A stretch of DNA of 64,000 nucleotides from Amycolatopsis sp. 2-15 (GTDB lineage Bacteria; Actinomycetota; Actinomycetes; Mycobacteriales; Pseudonocardiaceae): NCBI RefSeq assembly GCF_030285625.1, contig NZ_CP127294.1:9618001-9682000 (forward strand), in the 5' to 3' direction. The position numbers and the translations under genes were made by a program. The first letter of the stretch is position 1. Each line of letters opens with the position of its first letter. The notes beneath the pieces were generated by a model. The model was not told the DNA's origin, did not search any database, and saw nothing but the letters and a program-made list of their open reading frames with translations. Below, in pieces: positions 44,874-53,417 of this stretch.

Positions 44874-45701
44874 GTGGAACAGACGATCGCGGAAGCACCG
44901 ACGCGGACCGAGCCCCGGCTGCACGCCGAGGAACTGACCCTCGCGTACGACGGGCGCACCGTCGCCGAAGACCTCGGCGTGGTCATCCCGGACAAGTCGT
45001 TCACGGTCATCGTCGGCCCCAACGCGTGCGGCAAGACCACGCTGCTGCGCGCGCTCGCGCGGATGCTCAAGCCCCGCAAGGGCTCCGTCTACCTCGACGG
45101 CTCGGTGATCTCCAGCTACGGCGCCAAGGAGGTCGCGCGCCGCCTCGGTCTGCTGCCGCAGAGCTCCGTGGCGCCCGACGGCATCACCGTCGCCGACCTC
45201 GTCGCGCGCGGCCGCTACCCCCACCAGCGCCTGCTGCGCCAGTGGTCTCGCGACGACGCCGCCGTGGTCGCCGAGTCGATGGAAGCCACCGGCGTCTCGG
45301 ACCTCGCGGAGCGGCTCGTGGACGAACTGTCCGGCGGGCAGCGCCAGCGCGTGTGGATGGCGATGGCCCTGGCCCAGCAGACCGACCTGCTGCTGCTCGA
45401 CGAGCCCACGACCTACCTCGACATCGCGCACCAGATGGACATCCTCGACCTGTGCGCCCAGCTGCACGCCGAACAGGGCCGCACGCTCGTCGCCGTGCTC
45501 CACGACCTCAACCACGCCGCCCGCTACGCCACCCACATGATCGCCATGCGCGACGGCCAGGTGCTCGCCACCGGCGCGCCCGACGAGGTCGTGACGGAGG
45601 AGAACGTGGAGAAGATCTTCGAACTGCCGTGCCGCGTCATGCCATGCCCCGAAACCGGCACCCCGCTGGTGATCCCGAAGTCGGGCCGGCGCGCGGCGTA
45701 G
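44874..45701 (+). CDS. Siderophore/iron ABC transporter ATPase (FepC-like), iron-box controlled
   Basis: The 275-residue ATPase shows Walker A GPNACGKTT, signature LSGGQRQR, Walker B LLLLDEPTTYLD and the H-loop VLHDLNHAARY, matching the FecE/FepC family for Fe3+-siderophore or B12 import. No permease or binding-protein gene is adjacent, so it must serve a transporter encoded elsewhere. No Shine-Dalgarno can fit before the GTG at 44874 because the iron box fills the space; a leaderless mRNA is likely. Confidence 0.9.
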   Translation: MEQTIAEAPTRTEPRLHAEELTLAYDGRTVAEDLGVVIPDKSFTVIVGPNACGKTTLLRALARMLKPRKGSVYLDGSVISSYGAKEVARRLGLLPQSSVAPDGITVADLVARGRYPHQRLLRQWSRDDAAVVAESMEATGVSDLAERLVDELSGGQRQRVWMAMALAQQTDLLLLDEPTTYLDIAHQMDILDLCAQLHAEQGRTLVAVLHDLNHAARYATHMIAMRDGQVLATGAPDEVVTEENVEKIFELPCRVMPCPETGTPLVIPKSGRRAA

Positions 45702-45963
45702 CCGCGCACCTGGGCGAGCGGTTCGGCACGCCGATGTTGCTCTTCCCCCGGTCGGGACGAGCGAAGTCGGGTTCGTCGGGATGAACGATCCGGGCGCCGG
45801 CAGGCGGCCTTCCGAGGCCAGTTCGGGAAAGGCCACCTCGCCCGCGGAGCGCGGCGGCCCCGGGAACCGGCCGCAGTGCCACGTATCGCCCGACGCCACG
45901 CAAGGCGGTTTCCGCGTCGCCGCCGCACCTGCGGTCCTCGGTTAGATTGGTGCTGGAGGTGCC

Positions 45964-46620
45964 ATGACCCGCGAACTCTGGACCGCAGTCGACGACTACC
46001 TGGCCGAAGCCCTGCTCCCCGCCGACCCGGTGCTCGACGCCACCCTCGCCGAGTCGAGCGCGGCGGGCCTGCCGGCCATCGCCGTTTCGCCCACGCAGGG
46101 CAAGCTGCTTCACCTGCTGGCCGTCACCGCCGGCGCCCGCTCGATCCTGGAGATCGGCACGCTCGGCGGCTACAGCACGATCTGGCTCGCCCGCGCCCTG
46201 CCACCCGGCGGCACGCTGGTGACCTGCGAATACGACCCGAAACACGCCGCCGTGGCCCGGACGAACCTCGACCGCGCCGGCTTCGGGCCCGACGTGGCCG
46301 ACATCCGCGTCGGCGCCGCTCTCGACACCCTGCCCACGCTCACGGGCCCGTTCGACTTCGTCTTCATCGACGCCGACAAGGCCAACCTCGCGCCCTACGT
46401 CGCCGAAGCCGTGCGGCTGTCCCGGCCGGGCACCACGATCGTGGTCGACAACGTCGTCCGCGACGGGGCCGTCCTCGAGGCCGCCAGCACCGATCCGTCC
46501 GTGCGGGGCGTGCGCGAGATGTTCGAGGCACTCACCGGCGACGACCGCCTCGACGCCACCGCCATCCAGACGGTGGGCGACAAGGGTTACGACGGTTTCG
46601 TCCTCGCCCGCGTGCGCTGA
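45964..46620 (+). CDS. SAM-dependent O-methyltransferase (family 3, COMT-like)
   Basis: The 218-residue protein is a class I methyltransferase with EIGTLGGYSTIWLA (SAM motif I), VTCEYDPKHAAVA (motif post-I) and FDFVFIDADKAN with metal-binding Asp residues, then VVDNVVRDG. It matches catechol-type and caffeoyl-CoA O-methyltransferases that need a divalent metal. Substrate unknown. The ATG at 45964 has GGAGG 4-5 nt upstream. The 262-bp gap before it shows no gene. Confidence 0.92.
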   Translation: MTRELWTAVDDYLAEALLPADPVLDATLAESSAAGLPAIAVSPTQGKLLHLLAVTAGARSILEIGTLGGYSTIWLARALPPGGTLVTCEYDPKHAAVARTNLDRAGFGPDVADIRVGAALDTLPTLTGPFDFVFIDADKANLAPYVAEAVRLSRPGTTIVVDNVVRDGAVLEAASTDPSVRGVREMFEALTGDDRLDATAIQTVGDKGYDGFVLARVR

Positions 46621-46622
46621 CC

Positions 46623-46673
46623 TGATCGTTTCCGTGGAGAGCGCCCGTGAAAGGCGCCCTCCACGAACGATCA
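46623..46673. terminator. Long bidirectional terminator hairpin
   Basis: TGATCGTT (46623-46630), CGTGGAG (46633-46639) and GCGCC (46641-46645) pair in order with GGCGC (46653-46657), CTCCACG (46659-46665) and AACGATCA (46666-46673) around a 7-nt loop. It separates two convergent genes, and its right arm contains the PBP stop codon. Confidence 0.85.
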
Positions 46674-48650
46674 GCGACCGGGCGGCGCCGTCTGCTTCGC
46701 GAGCGGAGGAGCGAACCGCGGCTCGACCCCGCCGGTCCCCTCGATCGGCTGTCCCTGCTCCGCCTGCACCATGAACGTTCGCCAGATGTCCGCGGGCACG
46801 GTCGAACCCATCAGCTTCCGCCCCTGCGCGTCGAACAGCCGCCGCCCGTCGTCGGAGCCGACCCAGACGGCCGTGGCCAGTTGCGGGGTGTAGCCGATCG
46901 CCCAGGCGTCCTGGTTGTCCGACGAGTTGCCGTGCTGGAACTCGCCCGTGCGCAGGGCGGCGGGGCGGCCGTCGGGCAGGAAGGTCTGCAGCACGTTCGT
47001 GACCTCGGCGGAGATCTTCGCGCTCACGCCGGCGTCGTCGGAGAACGCGGGGTGCGGCTCGTCGTCGTGCTGCCACACGACGCTGCCGTCCTGGGTGAGC
47101 ACCTTGTCCACGAGGTGCGGCGCCACGCGCATCCCGTCGGCCGCGAAGGTCCCGTACGCACCGGCCAAGTCCAAGGGCCGTAACGGATACCGCCCGACCG
47201 CGATGCCCGAGCCGATCAGGAACCCGTCCTTCTCGCGCAGGGTCGGCGAGCCGTCGACCGCCTCCGCGATGCCCGCGTCGCGGGCCGCGGCGCTCACCGC
47301 GTCGGCGCCGACGCGTTTCGCCAGCCCGATGTACGGCGTGTCGGCGCCCGAGGTCATGGCCGTGCGCAAGGTGCACGTGGACGGGCACTTCTGCGGGTAC
47401 TCGAAGTTCTCCCCGAGGAAGTCGATCGCGCCCGGCGCGGCCACGGGTTCGTCCGGCGAGACGCCCGCGCGCACGCCCGCGGTGAGCGTGAACGGGTAGA
47501 ACGCCGAGCCCGCCGCGTGTTCCGTGCCGGCGTAGTCGCGGACGCCGTTGTCGCCGCCGTCGTACGCACGCACCGCGCCGGTGGCCGGATCGACGGACAC
47601 TAGCGCGCCGCGGAACTCCTTCGGCTCGCCCTTCAGCCGGTCGGCCAGCGTCGAGCGCGCGGACTCCTGCGCCTTGCGGTCGAGTGTGGTCTGCACGACC
47701 AGGTTCCCTTGCTGCAGGCGGGAAAGCGGGAACCCGTCCTGTTCGAGCTCGCTGAGCACCTGCTGCTTCACGTGGTACTCGTCGTAGGTCACGCTCGCGC
47801 GCGTCTCCGAAGGCGGCAGGATTTCCTTGCCGGGGTAGGCCATCGTGGCGGCGTCAGCAGGCTTGACGTAACCGCGCTGCACGAGCTTGTCGCGCACGTA
47901 CGTCCAGCGTTTGGCCGCGTGCGCGTCGCCCGAAACGGCCGGGTCGTGCACCGAGGGCGACTGGATCATCCCGGCCAGAAACGCGGCTTCGCTCCAGGTC
48001 ATGGAGTCGTCGAGCGGACGGCCGAAGAACGCGTTCGTCGCGGCCGCCGGGCCGAACGTGCCGCGACCGAAGGAGATGATGTTCACGTAGCTGGTGAAGA
48101 TCTGTTCCTTGCTCTGCTGCTGCGTGATCTTCGTGGCCAGCACCAGTTCCTGCAGCTTGCGCCCGAGCGTCGCGTCGTCGTCGCCGGTCGATTTCTTGAT
48201 GTACTGCTGGGTGATCCCCGAGCCGCCGCCGACACCGGTCAGAAACGCGCGGCCGATTCCGGTGGGGTCGAAGCCCTCGTTGTCCCAGAACGTCGGGTCT
48301 TCGGTGGCGATGATCGCGTCACGCAGCTTCGCGGGCACCTTGTCGTAGGGCACGAAGGAGCGGTTGCCGTCGGCCGGCAGCACCTTGAGCAGCTCGCTGC
48401 CGTCGGAGTACTTCAGCACCACGGTCTTGTCGAGCGAGGCGAGCACGTCCTGCGGGCTGCGGACGTCCATCAGCAGGTAGGCGACCCAGAACGCGATCAG
48501 CGGCAGGCCGACGAAGACGCCGAAGCAGCCGTACGCGATGCGCCGGATCTTGCGCCACCGGCGGCGGCGACGGGCGCGGGGATCGTCGGGCTGCTCGTTC
48601 GTGACACTGCTGGTGGCTCCGTCCGTCTCGGCATCCGTGTCGCGTAGCAC
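46671..48650 (-). CDS. Class A penicillin-binding protein with intact glycosyltransferase but degenerate transpeptidase motifs
   Basis: The 659-residue protein has a basic cytosolic N-terminus (ARRRRRWRKIRR), one membrane helix (about 41-61), a GT51 domain with catalytic ED at 117-118, GITQQYIKK (145-153), RKLQE (Glu168) and a YVNIISFGRGTFG segment, then a transpeptidase-like domain. In that domain the three active-site motifs are changed: SxxK is SAFY (382-385), SxN is SGA (434-436) and KTG is RTG (567-569). So it should polymerise glycan strands but not acylate with penicillin or cross-link. The GTG at 48650 lacks a clear ribosome site; the true start may differ slightly. Confidence 0.85.
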   Translation of the reverse strand: MLRDTDAETDGATSSVTNEQPDDPRARRRRRWRKIRRIAYGCFGVFVGLPLIAFWVAYLLMDVRSPQDVLASLDKTVVLKYSDGSELLKVLPADGNRSFVPYDKVPAKLRDAIIATEDPTFWDNEGFDPTGIGRAFLTGVGGGSGITQQYIKKSTGDDDATLGRKLQELVLATKITQQQSKEQIFTSYVNIISFGRGTFGPAAATNAFFGRPLDDSMTWSEAAFLAGMIQSPSVHDPAVSGDAHAAKRWTYVRDKLVQRGYVKPADAATMAYPGKEILPPSETRASVTYDEYHVKQQVLSELEQDGFPLSRLQQGNLVVQTTLDRKAQESARSTLADRLKGEPKEFRGALVSVDPATGAVRAYDGGDNGVRDYAGTEHAAGSAFYPFTLTAGVRAGVSPDEPVAAPGAIDFLGENFEYPQKCPSTCTLRTAMTSGADTPYIGLAKRVGADAVSAAARDAGIAEAVDGSPTLREKDGFLIGSGIAVGRYPLRPLDLAGAYGTFAADGMRVAPHLVDKVLTQDGSVVWQHDDEPHPAFSDDAGVSAKISAEVTNVLQTFLPDGRPAALRTGEFQHGNSSDNQDAWAIGYTPQLATAVWVGSDDGRRLFDAQGRKLMGSTVPADIWRTFMVQAEQGQPIEGTGGVEPRFAPPLAKQTAPPGR

Positions 48651-48711
48651 GATGGGACGACGGCCGGACGGGTGAAAAGGTTGTGCGGTTCGGTGAGAAA
48701 TTGACGGCGGG

Positions 48712-49419
48712 TCACGACAGGAAGGCCCGCAGCAGCGACGCCGTGCCCTCGATGTGCTCGGCCATCGCGTGGCGCGCGGCCACCGGATCGCCGGCGAGGA
48801 TGGCGTCGACGATCGCCTCGTGCTGGGCGTTGGAGTGCTCCAGGTTGGGCTCGAGCAGGGGGATGCAGTCGAGCAGCTGGTTCACGCGCGTGCGGGCGTC
48901 GGCCATCGCCGTGGTGAGCGAGCTCGACGCCGTGACCTCGGCGATCGCGAGGTGCAGGCGCGAGTCCTTGCGCCGGTAGTCGACGAGATCGGCCGCCGCG
49001 GCTTCGGCGAGCGTGGTCTTGAGGTGCTGGCGGTCGGCCGGGCTGAGCGTCCGCGCGGCAGCGGCCTCGGCGGCGCCGGTTTCGAGCACGTGGCGCAGGC
49101 ACAGCGCGTCTTCGAAGGCGGCTGCGTCGATCTCCCGGGTTTTGCTCTGCGCCGGCTCGGGCAGGTTCTCGTTCACGAACGTGCCGCCGTAACGGCCCCT
49201 TCGTGATTCCACGTAACCCGCGTCGGCCAGCGCGCGGATCGCTTCCCGGAGCGTCACCCGGCTCACCCCGAGCCGCTCGGCCAGCTCACGCTCCGAGGGC
49301 AGCCGCTCCCCCGCGCCGACCACGCCGAGGCGGATGGCCTGCAGCAGGCGTTCGACGGTCTCCTCGAACGCGTTGCCCGCGCGCACCGGCCGGAACAGCG
49401 CCTCGTTCGCGCTAGCCAC
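48712..49419 (-). CDS. GntR-family (FadR/FCD) regulator
   Basis: The 235-residue protein has a GntR HTH (ERLPSERELAERLGVSRVTLREAIRAL) followed by an FCD domain (LCLRHVLETGAAEAAAAR, DSRLHLAIAEVTASS, NAQHEAIVDAIL). The GTG at 49419 was picked because GGAGA lies 6 nt upstream; an earlier GTG at 49431 has no such site. Target genes unknown; it is divergent from the ArsR-type gene across an operator-rich gap. Confidence 0.85.
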   Translation of the reverse strand: MASANEALFRPVRAGNAFEETVERLLQAIRLGVVGAGERLPSERELAERLGVSRVTLREAIRALADAGYVESRRGRYGGTFVNENLPEPAQSKTREIDAAAFEDALCLRHVLETGAAEAAAARTLSPADRQHLKTTLAEAAAADLVDYRRKDSRLHLAIAEVTASSSLTTAMADARTRVNQLLDCIPLLEPNLEHSNAQHEAIVDAILAGDPVAARHAMAEHIEGTASLLRAFLS

Positions 49420-49455
49420 CGACGTCTCCACGATGGCGAGTCTAAGCCCGCGCGA

Positions 49456-49489
49456 TTGCAGAGATCTATTTGCAAAGAATCCTCTGCGG
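49456..49489. promoter_or_regulatory. Three TTGCARAG-type half-sites in the divergent GntR/ArsR gap
   Basis: TTGCAGAG (49456-49463) and TTGCAAAG (49470-49477) lie in direct orientation, and CTCTGCGG (49482-49489) is the inverted form. Together they cover the promoter just upstream of the ArsR-type gene and probably bind that regulator or the GntR one. Confidence 0.5.
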
Positions 49490-49504
49490 TGTAGTTTGTG
49501 TTTC

Positions 49505-50104
49505 ATGAGCTCCGCCGACCGCACCGAACGGATCCTCGACGCACGCACCCTGCGCGCGCTCGCCCACCCGCTGCGGATGCGGCTGCTCGACCTGCTGGAA
49601 CAGGACGGCCCGGCCACGGCCACCGGCCTGGGCAAGCGCGTCGGCGAGAGCTCCGGCACCACGTCCTGGCACCTGCGCCAGCTCGCCGACGCCGGCCTCG
49701 TCACGGAGGACCCTGACCGGGGCTCGAAACGCGAACGCTGGTGGAAGGCCGCCCAGGACTACACCACCATCCGCACCGGCGACTTCGTCCGCGACCCGGA
49801 GCTCGCCGGCCCGATCTCGACGGTCCTGCACCAGCTGGTTGTTCAGCGCCACCAAGAGGAAGCACAGTTCGTCGCCCAGCTGCCGCGGTGGCTGGACCGG
49901 TGGGAACACAACGCCACCATGACCAGCGAACACCTCTCCCTGACCCCCGAGGAAACCCGCCGGATGAGCGACGAGATCATCGCCGTGGTCGACCGCTACC
50001 GCCGCCCGAGCCGACCGGGCGACGACGCCGTCGTCGCCCACTGGGCCGCCTTCCCGCGCACCGCCCACCCCGAAGAACCCACCGACACCCTCGGGACACC
50101 ATGA
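49505..50104 (+). CDS. ArsR-type winged-helix regulator
   Basis: The 199-residue protein has an N-terminal ArsR-like HTH (LRALAHPLRMRLLDLLEQDGPATAT, then SSGTTSWHLRQLADAGLV) and a C-terminal helical domain with no Cys or His metal cluster, so it is probably not a metal sensor. It is the common actinobacterial helix-turn-helix domain-20 type. The ATG at 49505 has no visible Shine-Dalgarno; the mRNA may be leaderless. It overlaps the next gene by 4 nt. Confidence 0.87.
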   Translation: MSSADRTERILDARTLRALAHPLRMRLLDLLEQDGPATATGLGKRVGESSGTTSWHLRQLADAGLVTEDPDRGSKRERWWKAAQDYTTIRTGDFVRDPELAGPISTVLHQLVVQRHQEEAQFVAQLPRWLDRWEHNATMTSEHLSLTPEETRRMSDEIIAVVDRYRRPSRPGDDAVVAHWAAFPRTAHPEEPTDTLGTP

Positions 50105-50322
50105 TTCCGCACCACGTCACGGAACACCTCGTCGCCGCACGCCAGTCCGAACTCCGCACCGCGGCTTCTCGCCACCGCGCCACGGCCGCCGCCGCGCTGC
50201 CCCGCACGCTGCCGACGGCCACCGTCACCGCCCGCCAGCGCCTGGGCTGGCTGCTGGTCCAGACGGGCCTGAGGTTGGTGACCGACCGAGGTCGACGGCC
50301 GCAGATCACCTTGCCGGCTTGA
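50101..50322 (+). CDS. Small protein following the ArsR-type regulator
   Basis: A 73-residue, Ala/Arg/Thr-rich, mostly helical protein starting at an ATG that overlaps the ArsR stop (ATGA). Residues about 45-60 (QRLGWLLVQTGLRLV) form an amphipathic segment that may touch the membrane. Similar small partners often follow this kind of regulator in actinomycetes (often with an efflux gene, absent here). Function unknown. Confidence 0.65.
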   Translation: MIPHHVTEHLVAARQSELRTAASRHRATAAAALPRTLPTATVTARQRLGWLLVQTGLRLVTDRGRRPQITLPA

Positions 50323-50464
50323 GAACTGTTCGGGCGTTGGTCCACTAAGGACAGATGACCTTTCGCTTCAGGCGTCGGTTCCCTATGGAAACCGTCCACC
50401 CCGCGCCCGGCCTCGTGCCTTCACTGCAGCCACTCCTCTCTCCACGTAGGTCCCTCTCCACGGT

Positions 50465-50996
50465 GGGTCCCTTCGCCCGGCGAAGGCCTCCGCCGCACAC
50501 AACCCACCCACGACTCCGGCGCCCACCCAGCCGCGGCGGGACCGTTCGCCCAGCGAAAGCCGCGTGAGCACCGAATCCACCCGCGCCATGGCTCACATCG
50601 GCACGAACGGGACCGTTCGGCCAGCGAAGGTCCCTACCGCACCCACGCCACGGGCGACCACCGAGTCGCGGGACACTTCGCCCGGCGAAAGGCGCATGAG
50701 CGCCAGACCCACTACGCGCCATCGCTCACGCCAGCGCGATGGGACCGTTCGCCCAACGAAGGTCCCCATACCGCCCACCCGCACCACCGGCGACCATCCG
50801 AGCAACGCGGGACCGTTCGCCCAGCGAAAGGACACGTGCGCACCGGATCGAGCGCGCACCGCCACTCACCGGCACGAGCGGGACCGTTCGCCCAGCGAAA
50901 GGACCGCTCGCGCGCCGCGAGGCAACACCGGCCTCAGCGCAAACAGCCCAGCCAGTCACCGAAAAAGCAAGATGGGACCGTTCGCCCTCCGAACGG
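50465..50996. repeat. Eight-copy interspersed hairpin array
   Basis: Eight 22-23-bp copies share a core TTCGCCCAGCGAA (arms TTCGC/GCGAA) preceded by GGGACC: 50465-50486, 50538-50559, 50609-50630, 50670-50692, 50741-50762, 50809-50831, 50880-50902 and 50974-50996. Spacing is 61-94 bp, mostly 68-73. Copies at 50609 and 50741 extend to GGGACC/GGTCCC palindromes. Spacers also repeat: the stretch after 50538 resembles that after 50670 (GCRTGAGC, CGCGCCAT, GCTCAC), giving a higher-order unit of about 132-139 bp. It fills the gap 50323-51024, which contains no convincing gene. Confidence 0.85.
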
Positions 50997-51024
50997 CCCC
51001 ACCCAACCAACACCAACGAGCACC

Positions 51025-52395
51025 TCAGCACTCGATGACGTTCACCGCCAACCCACCGCGCGCCGTCTCCTTGTACTTCACCGACATGTCGGCCCCGGTC
51101 TCGCGCATCGTCTTGATCGCCTTGTCCAGGGTCACCACGTGGCTGCCGTCGCCGCGCATGGCCATGCGGGCGGCGTGGATCGCCTTCGAGGCGCCCACGG
51201 CGTTGCGTTCGATGCACGGGATCTGCACCAGCCCGCCAACCGGGTCACAAGTCAGACCCAGGTGGTGCTCGACACCGATCTCCGCCGCGTTCTCGACCTG
51301 CGCCGGCGAGCCGCCCAGCACCTCGGTCAACCCGGCCGCCGCCATGGCCGAGGCCGAACCGACCTCACCCTGGCAACCGACCTCCGCACCCGAGATCGAC
51401 CCGGTCTGCTTCAGGATCGAGCCGAGCGCCCCCGCCGTCAGCAGGAACGTGACAATGCCGTCGTCCGAAGAGCCGCGGATGAACCGCTGGTAGTAGTGCA
51501 GCACGGCCGGGATGATCCCCGCGGCACCGTTCGTCGGTGCCGTGACCACGCGGCCGCCGGCGGCGTTCTCCTCGTTCACCGCCAGCGCGTACAGGCTGAC
51601 CCAGTCCATGGCGTACAACGGATCCCCGACGCCGTCCTCGGCGATCAGCTTGTCGTGCAACGCCTTGGCGCGCCGCGGGACCTTCAGGCCGCCCGGAAGC
51701 ACGCCCTCGTGCGCGATGCCCGCCGAAACGCACGCGGCCATCACGTCCCAGATCTCCAGCAAGCCGGCCCGAACCGACGAAGCAGAACGCCACGAAAGCT
51801 CGTTCGCCAGCATGATCTCGCTGATCGGCAGCCCCGTCGCCGCGCAGTGGCCGAGCAGGTCGCCGCCCGTGCGGAACGGGTAGGGCACCGGCGTCGAGTC
51901 CTCGACGAACACCGCGTCCGTCTCGTACGACTCGTCGCGCACGAAACCGCCGCCCACGGAGTAGTACGTCCGCGACCGCAGCTCCGAAGTACCGGAGAAG
52001 GCCCGGAACACCATCCCGTTCGGGTGCGCCGGCAGCGACTTGCGCCGGTGCATCGTCAAGTCGACATCCTCGTCGAACGAGATCTCCCGGACGCCACCGA
52101 GCAGCAACCGCCCCGACGACCGGATCGAAGCAACCCGCGACGGCACCGTCTCGGTGTCGACCGACTCCGGACGCTCCCCCGACAGCCCCAGCAGCACGGC
52201 CTTGTCACTGCCGTGCCCGAACCCGGTCGCGCCGAGCGAGCCGAACAGCTCCGCCTGCACCCGCGTCACGCGGTCCAGCACGCCCTCGTCGACGAGACCG
52301 TCCACGAAGGTCCGCGCGGCCCGCATCGGACCGACCGTGTGGGAGCTCGACGGCCCGATGCCGATCGAGAACAGATCGAAGACGCTGATCGCCAT
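51025..52395 (-). CDS. sdaA: L-serine ammonia-lyase (single-chain, [4Fe-4S])
   Basis: The 456-residue protein joins the beta domain ([24 protein letters not shown]) and the alpha domain of L-serine dehydratase. Cysteines in [20 protein letters not shown] and IPCIERNAV are the [4Fe-4S] ligands. It deaminates L-serine to pyruvate. As the last gene of the gcv operon it would drain serine made by GlyA, so excess glycine flows to pyruvate. ATG at 52395, 17 bp after lipA. Confidence 0.95.
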   Translation of the reverse strand: MAISVFDLFSIGIGPSSSHTVGPMRAARTFVDGLVDEGVLDRVTRVQAELFGSLGATGFGHGSDKAVLLGLSGERPESVDTETVPSRVASIRSSGRLLLGGVREISFDEDVDLTMHRRKSLPAHPNGMVFRAFSGTSELRSRTYYSVGGGFVRDESYETDAVFVEDSTPVPYPFRTGGDLLGHCAATGLPISEIMLANELSWRSASSVRAGLLEIWDVMAACVSAGIAHEGVLPGGLKVPRRAKALHDKLIAEDGVGDPLYAMDWVSLYALAVNEENAAGGRVVTAPTNGAAGIIPAVLHYYQRFIRGSSDDGIVTFLLTAGALGSILKQTGSISGAEVGCQGEVGSASAMAAAGLTEVLGGSPAQVENAAEIGVEHHLGLTCDPVGGLVQIPCIERNAVGASKAIHAARMAMRGDGSHVVTLDKAIKTMRETGADMSVKYKETARGGLAVNVIEC

Positions 52396-52412
52396 TGACC
52401 CGCCCCTTCCCT

Positions 52413-53417
52413 CTAGTGTCTGGCCAGCAGCGAGCTGGCCTCTTGCGCGGCGGGACCCTCGGCGGCGAGGTGCGCCAGGTTCTCCGGCAGTTCCTCGCCA
52501 CGGTGGGCCTTGGTCTGCGCGTAAAGCCGTCCGGCGCGATACGAGGAGCGCACCAGCGGACCTGCCATCACACCGGCGAATCCGAGAGCCTCGGCCGCCT
52601 GGGAGTGCTCCACGAACTCTTCCGGCTTCACCCAGCGGTCCACAGGGTGGTGCCGGGGCGACGGCCGCAGGTACTGCGTGATCGTCAGGATCTCGCAGCC
52701 CGCCTCGACCAGGTCGCGCATCGCGGGCTCGACCTCGTCGGGCGTCTCGCCCATGCCGAGGATCAGGTTCGACTTCGTCACCAGACCGGCTTCGCGGGCC
52801 TTCGTGATGACCTCCAGCGAACGCGCGTAGCGGAAACCGGGACGAATCCGCTTGAAGATCCGCGGCACCGTCTCCACGTTGTGCGCCAGCACCTCCGGCC
52901 GCGACCCGAACACCTCGGCCAGCTGCGCCGGATCCGCGTTGAAGTCCGGGATCAGCAGCTCGACACCCGTACCCGGGTTCAGCTCGTGGATCTGCCGCAC
53001 GGTCTCCGCGTACAGCCAAGCCCCACCGTCCGCCAGGTCATCCCGCGCGACGCCCGTGACGGTCGAGTACCGCAAACCCATGGCCTGCACGGACTCCGCG
53101 ACCTTCCGCGGCTCCGTGCGGTCCAGCGCGGCCGGCTTCCCGGTGTCGATCTGGCAGAAGTCGCAGCGACGCGTGCACTGGTCCCCGCCGATCAGGAACG
53201 TCGCCTCGCGGTCTTCCCAGCACTCGTAGATGTTGGGACAGCCCGCCTCCTCACAGACGGTGTGCAGGCCCTCCCGGCGCACCAAGCCCTTCAGCTCGGT
53301 GAACTCCGGCCCCATCCGCACCTTCGTCCTGATCCACGACGGCTTCTTCTCAATGGGCGTCTCGCTGTTGCGGACCTCGAGCCGCAGCAACTTCCGCCCC
53401 TCGGGCTGCGCGCTCAT
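52413..53417 (-). CDS. lipA: Lipoyl synthase
   Basis: The 334-residue radical-SAM enzyme has the auxiliary cluster Cys55, Cys60, Cys66 ([14 protein letters not shown]) and the radical-[11 protein letters not shown] (Cys81, 85, 88), plus a C-terminal RSSYRAG whose Ser binds the auxiliary cluster. It inserts two sulfurs into octanoyl-GcvH. Its ATG overlaps the glyA stop (ATGA). Presence in the glycine-cleavage operon ties lipoate supply to demand from GcvH. Confidence 0.96.
   Translation of the reverse strand: MSAQPEGRKLLRLEVRNSETPIEKKPSWIRTKVRMGPEFTELKGLVRREGLHTVCEEAGCPNIYECWEDREATFLIGGDQCTRRCDFCQIDTGKPAALDRTEPRKVAESVQAMGLRYSTVTGVARDDLADGGAWLYAETVRQIHELNPGTGVELLIPDFNADPAQLAEVFGSRPEVLAHNVETVPRIFKRIRPGFRYARSLEVITKAREAGLVTKSNLILGMGETPDEVEPAMRDLVEAGCEILTITQYLRPSPRHHPVDRWVKPEEFVEHSQAAEALGFAGVMAGPLVRSSYRAGRLYAQTKAHRGEELPENLAHLAAEGPAAQEASSLLARH

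Noticed and set aside
50465..50996. CRISPR-like array (short palindromic repeats at regular spacing)
   Set aside because: Repeats vary between copies, spacers resemble each other and range from about 38 to 72 bp, and no cas genes lie nearby.
50564..51493. 309-codon frame rich in GTVRPAK/GPFAQRK-like words
   Set aside because: Translation of the hairpin array followed by antisense of sdaA.
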